64,000 bases of DNA from CAYYFX01 sp964571855 (GTDB lineage: Bacteria > ARS69). The notes beneath the pieces were generated by a model. The model was not told the DNA's origin. It worked only from the letters and a program-made list of their open reading frames with translations, and did not search any database. The position numbers and the translations under genes are program-made. Positions 38,808 to 46,778 of this stretch are shown here, piece by piece. The stretch covers positions 124,001 through 188,000 of the forward strand of contig CAZNDO010000002.1 in NCBI GenBank assembly GCA_964571855.1, given 5' to 3'. How positions within the stretch are numbered: the first letter of the stretch is position 1; each line of letters opens with the position of its first letter.

Positions 38808-38908
38808 CCCGCACCTGCTGCCGTCGGATCGTGCTCGCCCTGGTCGCCGTGGCGCTGTACGTGGGCGCCGCCGCCGGGTGGTGGCTGCCGCGGAGCTTCC
38901 CCGGCTAG
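38804..38908 (+). CDS. 34-aa single-pass membrane protein (small ORF 3)
   Basis: ATG at 38804 with a near-perfect AAGGAGGAGA ribosome site a few bases upstream. The protein has a basic N-terminus (MTRTCCRRI), one strong TM helix (VLALVAVALYVGAAAGWWL) and a short basic end (PRSFPG), predicting N-in orientation. Two adjacent Cys sit at the membrane border. It ends 46 nt before the convergent peptidase stop. Family unknown. Confidence 0.55.
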   Translation: MTRTCCRRIVLALVAVALYVGAAAGWWLPRSFPG

Positions 38909-38954
38909 TCCCGCGCACGTCGCGCCGCGCACCTCGACGGTCCGCCCGGCGCGC

Positions 38955-41267
38955 TCAGCGAACGAGGGCGAACTTCCCGCGATCCGAGGCGCTGCGCCCG
39001 GCCCCGGTGGCCCGGATGACGTACACGTAGACCCCGCTCTCCAGCACCGGCGCCTTCCATGCGAACGCGCGGCCGTCGATCGTGTTCGGGCCGGCGCGAT
39101 TGCCCTCCGCCACGAAGTCCGCGGGCGCGCGGAACTCCCCGACGAGGGTCCCCTCGAGGTCGAAGACGTCGATCTCCACGCCGGCGTCCCGGGTCAACTC
39201 GTAGTGCAGCTGCAGGTCGTCCCGCGTGCCGCGCACGGGGTTCGGGAAGGCGTACAGGTTCAGGAGCCCCGGGCCGTCCGACTCGGGCGACTCCAGGAAG
39301 ATGGAGCGGGACACTACGTTGTTGAACGGCGACGCCTCGAGCTGCGCGTACCCGCTGTCCAGGCCCTCCACCTTCGCGAAGACCTCCACGAACCCGGGGC
39401 GCTGTCCCGTGGTGTCCCACAGCATCTCGACGGCGACGACGCCGCCCGCGGCGTGGAAGTCCTTCCGCGTCACGTCGTCCAGCAGGACGCCGCCGGCGTC
39501 CGGATCGCCCAGCCAGAACGACACGCGCGCCGTGAGCGAGTCCGTGGTCACGCCCGCGAAGTCCAGGGCCGAGGTGCCGAAGTTGTGCACGCGCGCGGTC
39601 AGGCGCACCACGCGCCCGACGACGAAGTCCCGGCCGATGACCGGCGCGGCCTCCAGCTCCCCGGCGGGCAGCGCGAGATCCGGCGTCTCCTGGTGGACCG
39701 CGAAGCGCGCCACCGACGCGATGGCGAGCTGCGCGGCCAGGTGCAGCTGCAGCGAGGAGTTCGGCCGCCCCGAGGCCGGGAACGTGTTCTCCCAGACGTC
39801 CTCGAACGTGTGGTACTGCGGGTACAGCACGCGCGTGTCCTCGTTCACGAGGATGGCGTCGATGCCGCGGGACCAGAAGCTGGCGTGGTCCGAACGGCCG
39901 AAGGGTTCCACCTTCTTCTCGACCGACAGGTTCGGGACGAACTGCTCGCCCGTCTCCACGAGCCAGTCCGCCAGCCACTCGGAGCTGCCGTCGGCGACCA
40001 CGTCCACCTCGTTCGTCAGCGCGTTGTACGCGATCTGGTCGAGGTTCAGGACGCCGAAGATCTCCTGTCCCTCCCGCGCCACGGAGTCCGCGTACGCGGC
40101 GGAGCCGCGCAGGCCGATCTCCTCCGCGGTGAACGCCACGAGGACGAGGTCGAAGTCGAAGTCGGTCGCGGCGAGGACGCGGGCCGCCTCGAGCAGCACC
40201 GCCACGCCGGTGGCGTTGTCGTTCGCGCCGGGCGCGGGATCCCGCGCGGAGTCCCACGCGCAGTCGGGGTCCGTGCCCAGCGCGGTGGAGTCGCAATCCC
40301 CGCCGCGCGAGTACCCCGCGTCCCACAGCCGGCCGGGGTCGGAGCGCAGGCCGATGGCGTCGAGGTGCGCGGTCAGCAGGAAGGCGCCGGCTCCCGCGCC
40401 GGGCACGGACGCGGGCTTGCGCGCGACGATGTTGTAGACGCGCACCGTCTCGCCGTCGCCGTTCTGGATGTCCGCGCCGTGCAGCGTGACGGACCCGGGG
40501 CCGAGCGCCGCCTCCAGGCGCGCCCGGACGTAGTCCTGTTTCGCGATGATGGCGGACGCGTCGCCGGGCGTGCCGGGGTCCCACCAGCGGCTGTCCGGCA
40601 GGCCCGACGGCTTCTGCGAAAGCGCGCGCACGTGGACCTCCAGGGAGGCCAGGCTCACGGCGGACACGAGGGTCGCCACGTCGGCGCCCGAGCGCAGACC
40701 GGGGATGTCGCCGCGAACCTTCGACGCGCGTTCCAGCGCCGCGGCGAAGCGCGGCGAGGGTCCGGCCGCCCGCGGCCGGGGGACCGGCAGCGGAAGGTCC
40801 GCGGCGCGCCAGGCGCCGTGCCCGCGGCGGGCCAGACCGCCGTCGCTCTCGGCCGTGACGAGGACGCTGGCGCCCGAAGGCGACAGGGTCACCGGGCGGC
40901 CGCTGCGCAGGCGGGGCTCCCCCGGCTCCGGCGGGGCGGCCAGGATCACGCGCTCGCCCGCCCGCACCCTGCCCACGTACCGGGGGCGCTCGCCGGCCAC
41001 GTCCGGAACGGTCTCCCCGTCCGGCAGGGCCAGCAGCATCCAGGTGGTCCCGTCGAGCCGCTCCTGGTGCAGGACGCGCATCGCGCCGGGACGCCACCGG
41101 AGGAGATCGGGGTCCGCGAGGCGCGGCGTCTCGTACAGGTCGTAGGGAGCGGCGAGGGGCGTCGCCGCCGGGGTCGGGGCGGCGCGCGGAACGGCAGCCG
41201 GCGCGAGCAGGAAGACCGCCCCGGGAAGCGCGAGTCGTGACAGGAACCGGGCGATGGGTACGGACAC
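38955..41267 (-). CDS. Secreted M28 family metallopeptidase with FlgD-Ig/T9SS-like C-terminus
   Basis: 770 aa. GTG start at 41267 (AGGA site) is chosen because the promoter predicts transcription starting near 41302, downstream of an earlier in-frame ATG. A signal peptide (FLSRLALPGAVFLLAPAAV) is followed by a prodomain and the M28 catalytic domain (~260-510). All zinc and catalytic residues appear: AHLDAI, GANDNATG, TAEEIG, NLDQIAY and YHTFED. A CARDB-like beta domain follows. The end (LYAFPNPVRG, VEIDVFDLEGTLVGEF, SGVYVYVIRA) is a FlgD-Ig/T9SS-like module. Expected extracellular or surface aminopeptidase. Confidence 0.88.
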   Translation of the reverse strand: MSVPIARFLSRLALPGAVFLLAPAAVPRAAPTPAATPLAAPYDLYETPRLADPDLLRWRPGAMRVLHQERLDGTTWMLLALPDGETVPDVAGERPRYVGRVRAGERVILAAPPEPGEPRLRSGRPVTLSPSGASVLVTAESDGGLARRGHGAWRAADLPLPVPRPRAAGPSPRFAAALERASKVRGDIPGLRSGADVATLVSAVSLASLEVHVRALSQKPSGLPDSRWWDPGTPGDASAIIAKQDYVRARLEAALGPGSVTLHGADIQNGDGETVRVYNIVARKPASVPGAGAGAFLLTAHLDAIGLRSDPGRLWDAGYSRGGDCDSTALGTDPDCAWDSARDPAPGANDNATGVAVLLEAARVLAATDFDFDLVLVAFTAEEIGLRGSAAYADSVAREGQEIFGVLNLDQIAYNALTNEVDVVADGSSEWLADWLVETGEQFVPNLSVEKKVEPFGRSDHASFWSRGIDAILVNEDTRVLYPQYHTFEDVWENTFPASGRPNSSLQLHLAAQLAIASVARFAVHQETPDLALPAGELEAAPVIGRDFVVGRVVRLTARVHNFGTSALDFAGVTTDSLTARVSFWLGDPDAGGVLLDDVTRKDFHAAGGVVAVEMLWDTTGQRPGFVEVFAKVEGLDSGYAQLEASPFNNVVSRSIFLESPESDGPGLLNLYAFPNPVRGTRDDLQLHYELTRDAGVEIDVFDLEGTLVGEFRAPADFVAEGNRAGPNTIDGRAFAWKAPVLESGVYVYVIRATGAGRSASDRGKFALVR

Positions 41268-41308
41268 GTGGATCCTGCGTTCTCGGGAGTCTCGGGGCGC
41301 GACCATCG

Positions 41309-41337
41309 ACGTTAGACCGTCCCCGGGCGAGGGTCAA
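41309..41337 (-). promoter_or_regulatory. Sigma-70-type promoter for the M28 peptidase
   Basis: On the minus strand: TTGACC (41337-41332), 17-nt spacer, TAACGT (41314-41309). It gives a 35-nt leader to the GTG at 41267 and lies just after the stop of the last flagellar gene, so the peptidase can be expressed independently of the flagellar operon. Confidence 0.6.
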
Positions 41338-41350
41338 GGCGGCGGGCGCC

Positions 41351-42289
41351 TCAGAGGGACGCCCGCAGCCGCTCCTCGGTCGAGCCGATCTCCGTGATCC
41401 GGAGGCCGAAGCGCTCCTCGACGACCACGACCTCCCCGCGCGCGATGACCCGCCCGTTCGCGAGCACCTCGAGCGGCTCGTCCTCCCCGTGGTCCAGCTC
41501 CACGATCGATCCGGGCGAGAGCCGCAGGACGTCGTCCAGCGGCATCCGCGTGGCGCCCAGCCGGATCGTGAGCGGCAGCCGGACGTCCAGGAGGTGGTCC
41601 AGGTTCCGCAGTTCGGGCGACCGGGCGCGCGCCGCCTGCCGGCCCCGCGCGGCCTCCGCCGCGCGCTCCGGGGCCGCGGGCGTCGGGAGGCCGACCGCGA
41701 CATCCCCCGAGGCCTCCGCCGGGGCGCCCTCGGGCGTCGCCTCCGGCCGGCCGGGCCCGGGGATCGCGTCGGCCGGCGCGGACTCGGCGGCGGGGACCAG
41801 GAGGAACGCCTGGGCCGCGTCCCCGACGCGCAGGGCGACGCGGGCGCGCTCCGAAGCGTCCGGCACGCCCACCTCGCGCAGCAGGTGCCGGATGCCGTCC
41901 GATCGGACGATCTCGAGCGCGGTCCACTCGAAGGGGAGCTCCCCGTCGCCGCCTTCCTCCACGGCGAGGCGCAGCGCCGCATCGAGCGCGGAGACGTCGT
42001 CCTCCCCCAGGCGCTCGATGGCGCGGGACTCGCCCCCGAGCAGGCGGGCGGCGTCGCCGATCCACAACAGGCACCCGGCCAGGTCCTCGCCGTCCTCCGA
42101 CCAGATCACGCGCGCAGCCAGCCCGCCGCCCGCCGCCTCGGCCGCGAGGTCCGCCGGCGTGGTGGCTCCCCCCTCCGCCGGCTCCAGCGACACGTCCCCC
42201 TCCACGCGCGGCTGCACGCCGGCGACGTAGCGTTCCGCGAACGTCTGCAGGCGCGCGAGTCCCGCGCGCAAGGCCAAGGCGTGGTCCAC
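41351..42289 (-). CDS. FliN/FliY-like flagellar switch protein with long N-terminal domain
   Basis: 312 aa, GTG start 3 nt after the fliM stop. The C-terminal ~80 residues form a SpoA (FliN) domain (LDVRLPLTIRLGATRMPLDD, LSPGSIVELD, RGEVVVVEERFGLRITEI). The first ~170 residues are an extra domain without a clear match. Its overall layout resembles FliY-type proteins, which carry a CheC-like phosphatase domain, but I could not see the CheC (D/S)xxxExxNxxxG signature. It is the second FliN-type protein of the locus and is coupled to FliM, so it probably forms part of the C-ring. Confidence 0.75.
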   Translation of the reverse strand: MDHALALRAGLARLQTFAERYVAGVQPRVEGDVSLEPAEGGATTPADLAAEAAGGGLAARVIWSEDGEDLAGCLLWIGDAARLLGGESRAIERLGEDDVSALDAALRLAVEEGGDGELPFEWTALEIVRSDGIRHLLREVGVPDASERARVALRVGDAAQAFLLVPAAESAPADAIPGPGRPEATPEGAPAEASGDVAVGLPTPAAPERAAEAARGRQAARARSPELRNLDHLLDVRLPLTIRLGATRMPLDDVLRLSPGSIVELDHGEDEPLEVLANGRVIARGEVVVVEERFGLRITEIGSTEERLRASL

Positions 42290-42292
42290 GGC

Positions 42293-43288
42293 TCAGTCCT
42301 CCCTGCGGGCCGCGGGGCCCGCGTGCACGGCGGTGACGCGCATGGCCACGCGCCCGCCCGATCGTCCCGGCGCGCCCGCCAACCGCGGCACGCCCTCCAG
42401 GTACCCGACGGCACCGTCCGCGGTCGCCGCGGTCCAGCGCAGCACGTCGCCCGGCTCCAGCGCGAGCACCTCGCGCAGCGTGAGCTCCGCCCGGCCCAAC
42501 TCCACCTCCAGCTCGAGCGGCGCCGCGGCCAAGTTCCGCTCCAGCGTCTTGCGGGCGCCGCCCCCGCGCTCGTTGGGGTTGCGCTGGCTCATGCCGCCCT
42601 GGCCGAGTCCCTGGATGGCAGGCTCCATCACGACGTACGGGAGGCAGAGGTTCATCATCCCGGACACGTCGTTCATGCGGAGCTCCAGCGAGACCAGCAC
42701 GACCATCTCGTTCGGGCCGACCACGCGCGCGAGCTCGGGGTTCGCCTCCAGGCTCTGCAGCCGGAACTCGAGCCGCTTCACCGGCGCCCACACCGCGGCC
42801 AGCTCGTGGCAGCACTTGTGCAGCACACGCTGCATCAGGCCCTGCTCGATGGACGTCAGGGCGCGGACGCGCCCGATCGGCTTCCCCTCGCCCCCGAGCA
42901 GGCGGTCGACGAATGCGAACGCCACGTTGGGGTTCAGCTCCACCGCCACGGCGCCGTCCAGCTCCGGGACCTCCAGCACCGCCAGCACCGTGGGCGACGG
43001 CAGCAGCACCAGGAACTCCGCGTAGGTCAGGTGGTCGATCGACACGACGGTCGCCGAGACGTTCGTCAGGAACTCCGTGGACAGCCGCTTCGCCAGGACC
43101 TGCGCGAAGCCCTCGTGCAGCGTGCGCAGGGAGCGGGCCTGCTCGCGCGACAGCAGGTCCGGATGGCTGAAGTCGTATTTCTGCGTCTTCAGGGCCGCGC
43201 GGCCCTCGCCGTCCGCCCCGCCGCCGCCGCCGGACGCGAAGTTGTCCAGCAGGGCATCGATCTCCGCCTGGCTCAGCTGCTCGGACAC
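42293..43288 (-). CDS. fliM: Flagellar motor switch protein FliM
   Basis: 331 aa. GTG at 43288 with GGGGAGG upstream. The N-terminal LSQAEIDALLDNF is the conserved CheY-P-binding peptide, implying a CheY input. The middle domain has YDFSHPDLLSREQ and DHLTYAEFLVLLPSPT, and the torque-related PVKRLEFRLQSLEANPELA follows. The C-terminal SpoA domain (VELGRAELTLREVLALEPGDV) pairs with FliN. The expected place is the cytoplasmic C-ring. It starts 2 nt after the kinase stop and is followed immediately by the FliN/FliY-like gene. Confidence 0.95.
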   Translation of the reverse strand: MSEQLSQAEIDALLDNFASGGGGGADGEGRAALKTQKYDFSHPDLLSREQARSLRTLHEGFAQVLAKRLSTEFLTNVSATVVSIDHLTYAEFLVLLPSPTVLAVLEVPELDGAVAVELNPNVAFAFVDRLLGGEGKPIGRVRALTSIEQGLMQRVLHKCCHELAAVWAPVKRLEFRLQSLEANPELARVVGPNEMVVLVSLELRMNDVSGMMNLCLPYVVMEPAIQGLGQGGMSQRNPNERGGGARKTLERNLAAAPLELEVELGRAELTLREVLALEPGDVLRWTAATADGAVGYLEGVPRLAGAPGRSGGRVAMRVTAVHAGPAARRED

Positions 43289-43290
43289 GA

Positions 43291-44490
43291 CTACGCCTCC
43301 CCCGCGAGGTCGACCACGGGAAGCGAGACGCGGACGGACGTGCCGGCGAGGACGGGCTCCACCAGCTCCACCCGGCCGCCGTGTCCCTGGACGATCTCGC
43401 GGACGACCGCGAGGCCCAGCCCCGCGCCCTGGTACTCGCGGGTCGAGCTCATGTCGGCCTGCGTGAAGCGATCGAAGAGCACGTCCCCGCGCGCGCGCGG
43501 GATCCCGATGCCGGCATCGTGCACCTCGATCACGGCGGAGCCGCGCTCGCGGCGCACGTCCACGCGGACTTCCGCCTCGCCGGGGACGCGCGCGAACTTG
43601 AACGCGTTGTCCAGGAGGTTCGACAGCACGAGCGGGAAGCGCCGGCGGTCCACGAGGACTTCCACCCCCTTCGCCCCGTCGTCGATGCGCACGTCCAGGC
43701 GGCCGCGGCCGCGCACCGGATCCACCGCCGCGAGGATCTCCTGCACGAGGGCGGCGAGGCCGGCAGGCTCGCGGATCGGTTGGGCGGCGGCATCCTGCGA
43801 CTCCACCAGGGCCAGCAGGTTCGCGATCATCTCGTCGAGGCGACGCACGTTCTCGGAGATCGCCTCGAGCGCGTGCAGCTGGTCCGGGCGGAGGTTCGTC
43901 ATGTCCTGCGAGCGCAGGATGCCGAGGAAACCGCGCAGCCCGGTCAGCGGCGTGCGGAACTCGTGCGAGACCGTGGCCAGCAGGTCGTCCTTGATGCGCT
44001 CGATCTCGGAGAGGCGCGTGTTCATCTCGGTCAGTTCGGAGTTGCGGCGCTGGAGGCGCTGGCGCTCCAGGCAGTTCTCGATCGTCCGCTCGATCTCGTC
44101 GAGACGGAACGGCTTCTGCAGGTAGTCGTACGCGCCGAGCCGCAGCGCCCGGATCGTGCTCTCCACGGTGGCGTGGCCGGTCATCACGAGCACCGGGAGG
44201 GCGGGCTGCGTCTCGCGCAGCCACTTGATCACCTCGAGCCCGTCGATGTCCGGCAGCCGGAGGTCGGTCAGCACCAGGTCGAACGTGTCCCGCCCGAGCC
44301 GGTCCAGGCCCTCCTTCCCGCTGGCCGCGGTCTCCACCCGGTAGTTCGCCAGGACGAGGAACTCCTCCAGCGTGGAGCGGATGCTCTCCTCGTCGTCGAT
44401 CACGAGGATGCGCTCCGCGTGCGCCGGCGGCGGCGCGGTCAGGTCCATCATCCCGGACGCGCCGGGCGTGTCGCGGCGCTCGTCCGTCAC
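43291..44490 (-). CDS. Receiver-histidine kinase hybrid (N-terminal receiver, C-terminal HisKA/HATPase)
   Basis: 399 aa, GTG start overlapping the stop of the preceding gene by 4 nt. Residues ~25-145 are a full receiver (LVIDDEES, Asp in LVLTDLRLPDIDG, YLQKPF). A coiled-coil helix leads to a HisKA box (TVSHEFRTPLTGL, His ~180). The HATPase has N-box NLLDNAFKFA, DAGIGIP and GAGLGLAV. It has no membrane segment, so it is cytosolic and takes its input through its own receiver. Embedded between fliM and fliA, it is presumably a flagellar regulator; its target is unknown. Confidence 0.9.
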   Translation of the reverse strand: MTDERRDTPGASGMMDLTAPPPAHAERILVIDDEESIRSTLEEFLVLANYRVETAASGKEGLDRLGRDTFDLVLTDLRLPDIDGLEVIKWLRETQPALPVLVMTGHATVESTIRALRLGAYDYLQKPFRLDEIERTIENCLERQRLQRRNSELTEMNTRLSEIERIKDDLLATVSHEFRTPLTGLRGFLGILRSQDMTNLRPDQLHALEAISENVRRLDEMIANLLALVESQDAAAQPIREPAGLAALVQEILAAVDPVRGRGRLDVRIDDGAKGVEVLVDRRRFPLVLSNLLDNAFKFARVPGEAEVRVDVRRERGSAVIEVHDAGIGIPRARGDVLFDRFTQADMSSTREYQGAGLGLAVVREIVQGHGGRVELVEPVLAGTSVRVSLPVVDLAGEA

Positions 44491-45260
44491 GGCCGGCCTC
44501 CGCTCGTGCAGCGCAGCAGGTCGATCTCGGCCAGCTTCAGCCCGGTTCGCGCGCGCACGGTCTCGCGATCCAGGCCCTCCCGGAGGAGGCGGCGCGCCTC
44601 GTCGTAGGCGCCGGCGCGCGGGCGCGCGGCGGGACGGGGCAGCACCGGGGCGGCCGTCGGGCGCGGTGCCGCGACCGTGGGGGCGGCGGCCGCGCGCGCC
44701 TCGGGCGCGGGGTGCGGCGCGGGCCGGACCGGCGCGGCCGGTGCGGCCGGCGTCCAGCGCGCGCGCACGCCCTCGGTTCCATCGGAACGCGCGAACCGGA
44801 CCGGCGGCCCGATGTCCTCCGCGGGCAGCGCGCCGGACGCGGCGCGCGGGGCGCCGGCCGGCGCGGTGGCGGGAACGGCGCGCAGGCGGCGGCCGAGATC
44901 CTCGAGGTCGTCCAGCACCGTGGCCAGTCGCCCGATGAGGTTCGCGTCCGTCTTCAGCGGATCGGGGGACCGGAAGCGGTAGGACAGCTCGCGCCAGCCG
45001 TCGCGCTCGCGGATGCGGGCGACGGAACGACTGCGCAGCCCGATCCAGGTGCCCAGCACGGACGCGAGCAGGGCGGCGAGCAGGATGGCGCCCACGAACG
45101 CCCAGGGGCCGCCCGGCACCGCGGCCGGGACCGTCGGGGCCATCGCGTCCGCGGCCTCGCGGGCGAGGAGGTCGAGGCGGCCGCCGTTCGCGCAGCGGCC
45201 GGGGGCAGGCGCGGCCAGGAGCGCCGCGAGGACCGACCGGGTCACGCTAGACCACGACAT
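44487..45260 (-). CDS. Single-pass membrane protein with DUF2802-like C-terminal helix-turn-helix
   Basis: 257 aa. The ATG at 45260 lies after GGAGGGAGG inside the end of the preceding small gene. An N-terminal signal/TM region is followed by a second TM helix (WAFVGAILLAALLASVLG), a helical segment (LIGRLATVLDDLEDLGRRL) and a Pro/Ala-rich linker. The final ~35 residues (YDEARRLLREGLDRETVRAR then TGLKLAEIDLL) look like the DUF2802/DUF6115-type module found in proteins encoded near flagellar and chemotaxis genes. The function is unknown even for the family. Confidence 0.65.
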   Translation of the reverse strand: MSWSSVTRSVLAALLAAPAPGRCANGGRLDLLAREAADAMAPTVPAAVPGGPWAFVGAILLAALLASVLGTWIGLRSRSVARIRERDGWRELSYRFRSPDPLKTDANLIGRLATVLDDLEDLGRRLRAVPATAPAGAPRAASGALPAEDIGPPVRFARSDGTEGVRARWTPAAPAAPVRPAPHPAPEARAAAAPTVAAPRPTAAPVLPRPAARPRAGAYDEARRLLREGLDRETVRARTGLKLAEIDLLRCTSGGRP

Positions 45261-45534
45261 CGAGGCCTCCCTCCTCCCGCTTCGCGGGGCGATCGGTTGC
45301 GGACTCCGGCGGGGTCGCGGGCTCCGCCTCCGGCCGCTCGCGCGAGGAGTCGCCGTCCCAGGTGTCCCGGGGCGTCGGCGAATCCTTCGCGTCCTTTCGA
45401 CTCTTTTCGGCACGACGGCGCTCCCGTTCCAGTTCGAATCGCTTGCGGGCGTTGTCCTCGGGGGGGTACGGCAGGCCGGCGATCCCCTCCGGGCCCCGGG
45501 TCCCCCCGACACCTCCCGGTCTGGACTCGTCCAT
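45247..45534 (-). CDS. Small hydrophilic protein of unknown function
   Basis: 95 aa, no hydrophobic segment, rich in Arg, Glu, Pro and Asp; the middle (ARKRFELERERRRAEKSRKD) is likely a charged helix. A strong AGGAGGT site 7 nt before the ATG and a 14-nt overlap with the next gene support its being real. It lies between fliA and the DUF2802-like gene. No family recognised; low-complexity composition would hinder homology searches. Confidence 0.6.
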   Translation of the reverse strand: MDESRPGGVGGTRGPEGIAGLPYPPEDNARKRFELERERRRAEKSRKDAKDSPTPRDTWDGDSSRERPEAEPATPPESATDRPAKREEGGLDVVV

Positions 45535-45576
45535 CCGTGCACCTCCTGTCCCCCCGGCCGGGGGCGGTCCGCTCCG

Positions 45577-46455
45577 CTACTCCGCCAGGATCCTCGCCAG
45601 GTCGCCGATCACCGCGCGGGCGCCCTTGGTCTCCGCCGTGGAGAACTCCTGCGGGATGCCCGGGCCCATGAGCCCCGCGATGAGCGACCGCATCTGGCTG
45701 CGGAGCTTGCCGCGCAGCCGGGTGACGGCCTTCGTGTGGATCTGCGAGATGCGGCTCTCCGAGACGTTCAGGATCGACCCGATCTCCTTCAGCGTGAGCT
45801 CCTCGTAGTAGTACAGCGCGATGACGAGGCGCTCGCGCGGCGGGAGGCGCAGGATCGCGCCGTTCATGATCTCCTTGAGGTCCTCGATGTCGATGCGGTC
45901 GCACGGGTCCAGGCTCACCTTGTCCTCGACCGCGTCCACCAGGCGCGTCTGCCCGTCGCCGTCCTTGCCCTGCACGTACTCGTCCAGGGACACGAGGTTC
46001 GTGGAGCGCACCTCGTCCAGGATCCCGTACAGGGCCGTGGTGGTGAGCTTCATCTTCTTCGCCACCTCCTCGGTGGTGGCGGAGCGGCCCAGCGAGCTCT
46101 CCAGCTCCACGTACACGCTCTCGATGCGGCGGGCCTTCTGCCGCGTGGAGCGCGGGATCCAGTCCAGCGCGCGCAGCTCGTCCAGGATGGCGCCGCGGAT
46201 GCGCGTGACCGCGTAGGTCTCGAAGCGCGTGTCGCGCTCCAGGTCGTACTTGTCGATCGCGTCCATGAGCCCGAGGATCCCGGAGCTGATGAGGTCGTCG
46301 GCCTGCACGGACGGCGGCAACCCGATGGCCAGCCGGCCCGCGACGTACTTCACCAGGTTCACGTAGCGGAGCACCAGCTTCTCCCGCAGGTCCGCGGACC
46401 GCGTGCGCCGGTACTCCTGCCAGAGGTTCTCCGCGTTCTCGTTCTTCTGCTGCAT
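45577..46455 (-). CDS. fliA: Flagellar sigma factor FliA (sigma-28)
   Basis: 292 aa. Region 2 (LVLRYVNLVKYVAGRLA, DDLISSGILGLMDAIDKYD, YAVTRIRGAILDELRALDW) and region 4 (LPPRERLVIALYYYEELTL, IGSILNVSESRISQIHTKAV) are those of the FliA/SigD family. It would direct late flagellar genes such as flagellin, which are not in the window. A C-terminal tail of about 35 residues after region 4 (ending IGDLARILAE) is longer than usual. A small membrane-protein gene lies immediately upstream. No anti-sigma FlgM gene is visible nearby. Confidence 0.95.
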   Translation of the reverse strand: MQQKNENAENLWQEYRRTRSADLREKLVLRYVNLVKYVAGRLAIGLPPSVQADDLISSGILGLMDAIDKYDLERDTRFETYAVTRIRGAILDELRALDWIPRSTRQKARRIESVYVELESSLGRSATTEEVAKKMKLTTTALYGILDEVRSTNLVSLDEYVQGKDGDGQTRLVDAVEDKVSLDPCDRIDIEDLKEIMNGAILRLPPRERLVIALYYYEELTLKEIGSILNVSESRISQIHTKAVTRLRGKLRSQMRSLIAGLMGPGIPQEFSTAETKGARAVIGDLARILAE

Positions 46456-46484
46456 CGGGACACCAGCCCTTCGGGTTGCGGGGT

Positions 46485-46763
46485 TCAGCTCCGGTTCTCC
46501 ACGATGGTCCGTACCGTGTCCTCCACGTCCTCCCGCGTCTCCTTCGCCGCGGGCGTGGCCTTCATGCGGATTCCCTGCATCAACGCGGCGGTCAACAGCT
46601 TCAGGATCGCCGTCGACAGCAGGAACGCCCCGGCCGCCTGCGCCAGCACGATCCACGCCCTTCCCTGGTTCGCGAGTCCGATCACCAGCACGGCGAGCGC
46701 GGCGAGCAGCCCGGCCTGGTTCGCGATGGCGACCGGAAGTCCCTCGTCCCGTCGTGCGGCCAT
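46485..46763 (-). CDS. Small two-TM protein between flhF and fliA
   Basis: 92 aa. Two hydrophobic helices (AGLLAALAVLVIGLANQ and WIVLAQAAGAFLLSTAILKLL) are followed by a charged C-terminus with helical character (KETREDVEDTVRTIVEN). The start is preceded by GGAGAAAGG. It occupies the place where many flagellated bacteria have flhG, but shows no MinD/ParA motif and is far too small. Function unknown; the position suggests a role tied to FlhF or FliA. Confidence 0.7.
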   Translation of the reverse strand: MAARRDEGLPVAIANQAGLLAALAVLVIGLANQGRAWIVLAQAAGAFLLSTAILKLLTAALMQGIRMKATPAAKETREDVEDTVRTIVENRS

Positions 46764-46778
46764 TCGCCTTTCTCCGCG

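Noticed and set aside
41265..41306. ATG at 41306 as start of the M28 peptidase.
   Set aside because: It lies upstream of the predicted transcription start (~41302) of a good TTGACC-N17-TAACGT promoter. The GTG at 41267 gives a cleaner signal peptide and has an AGGA site.
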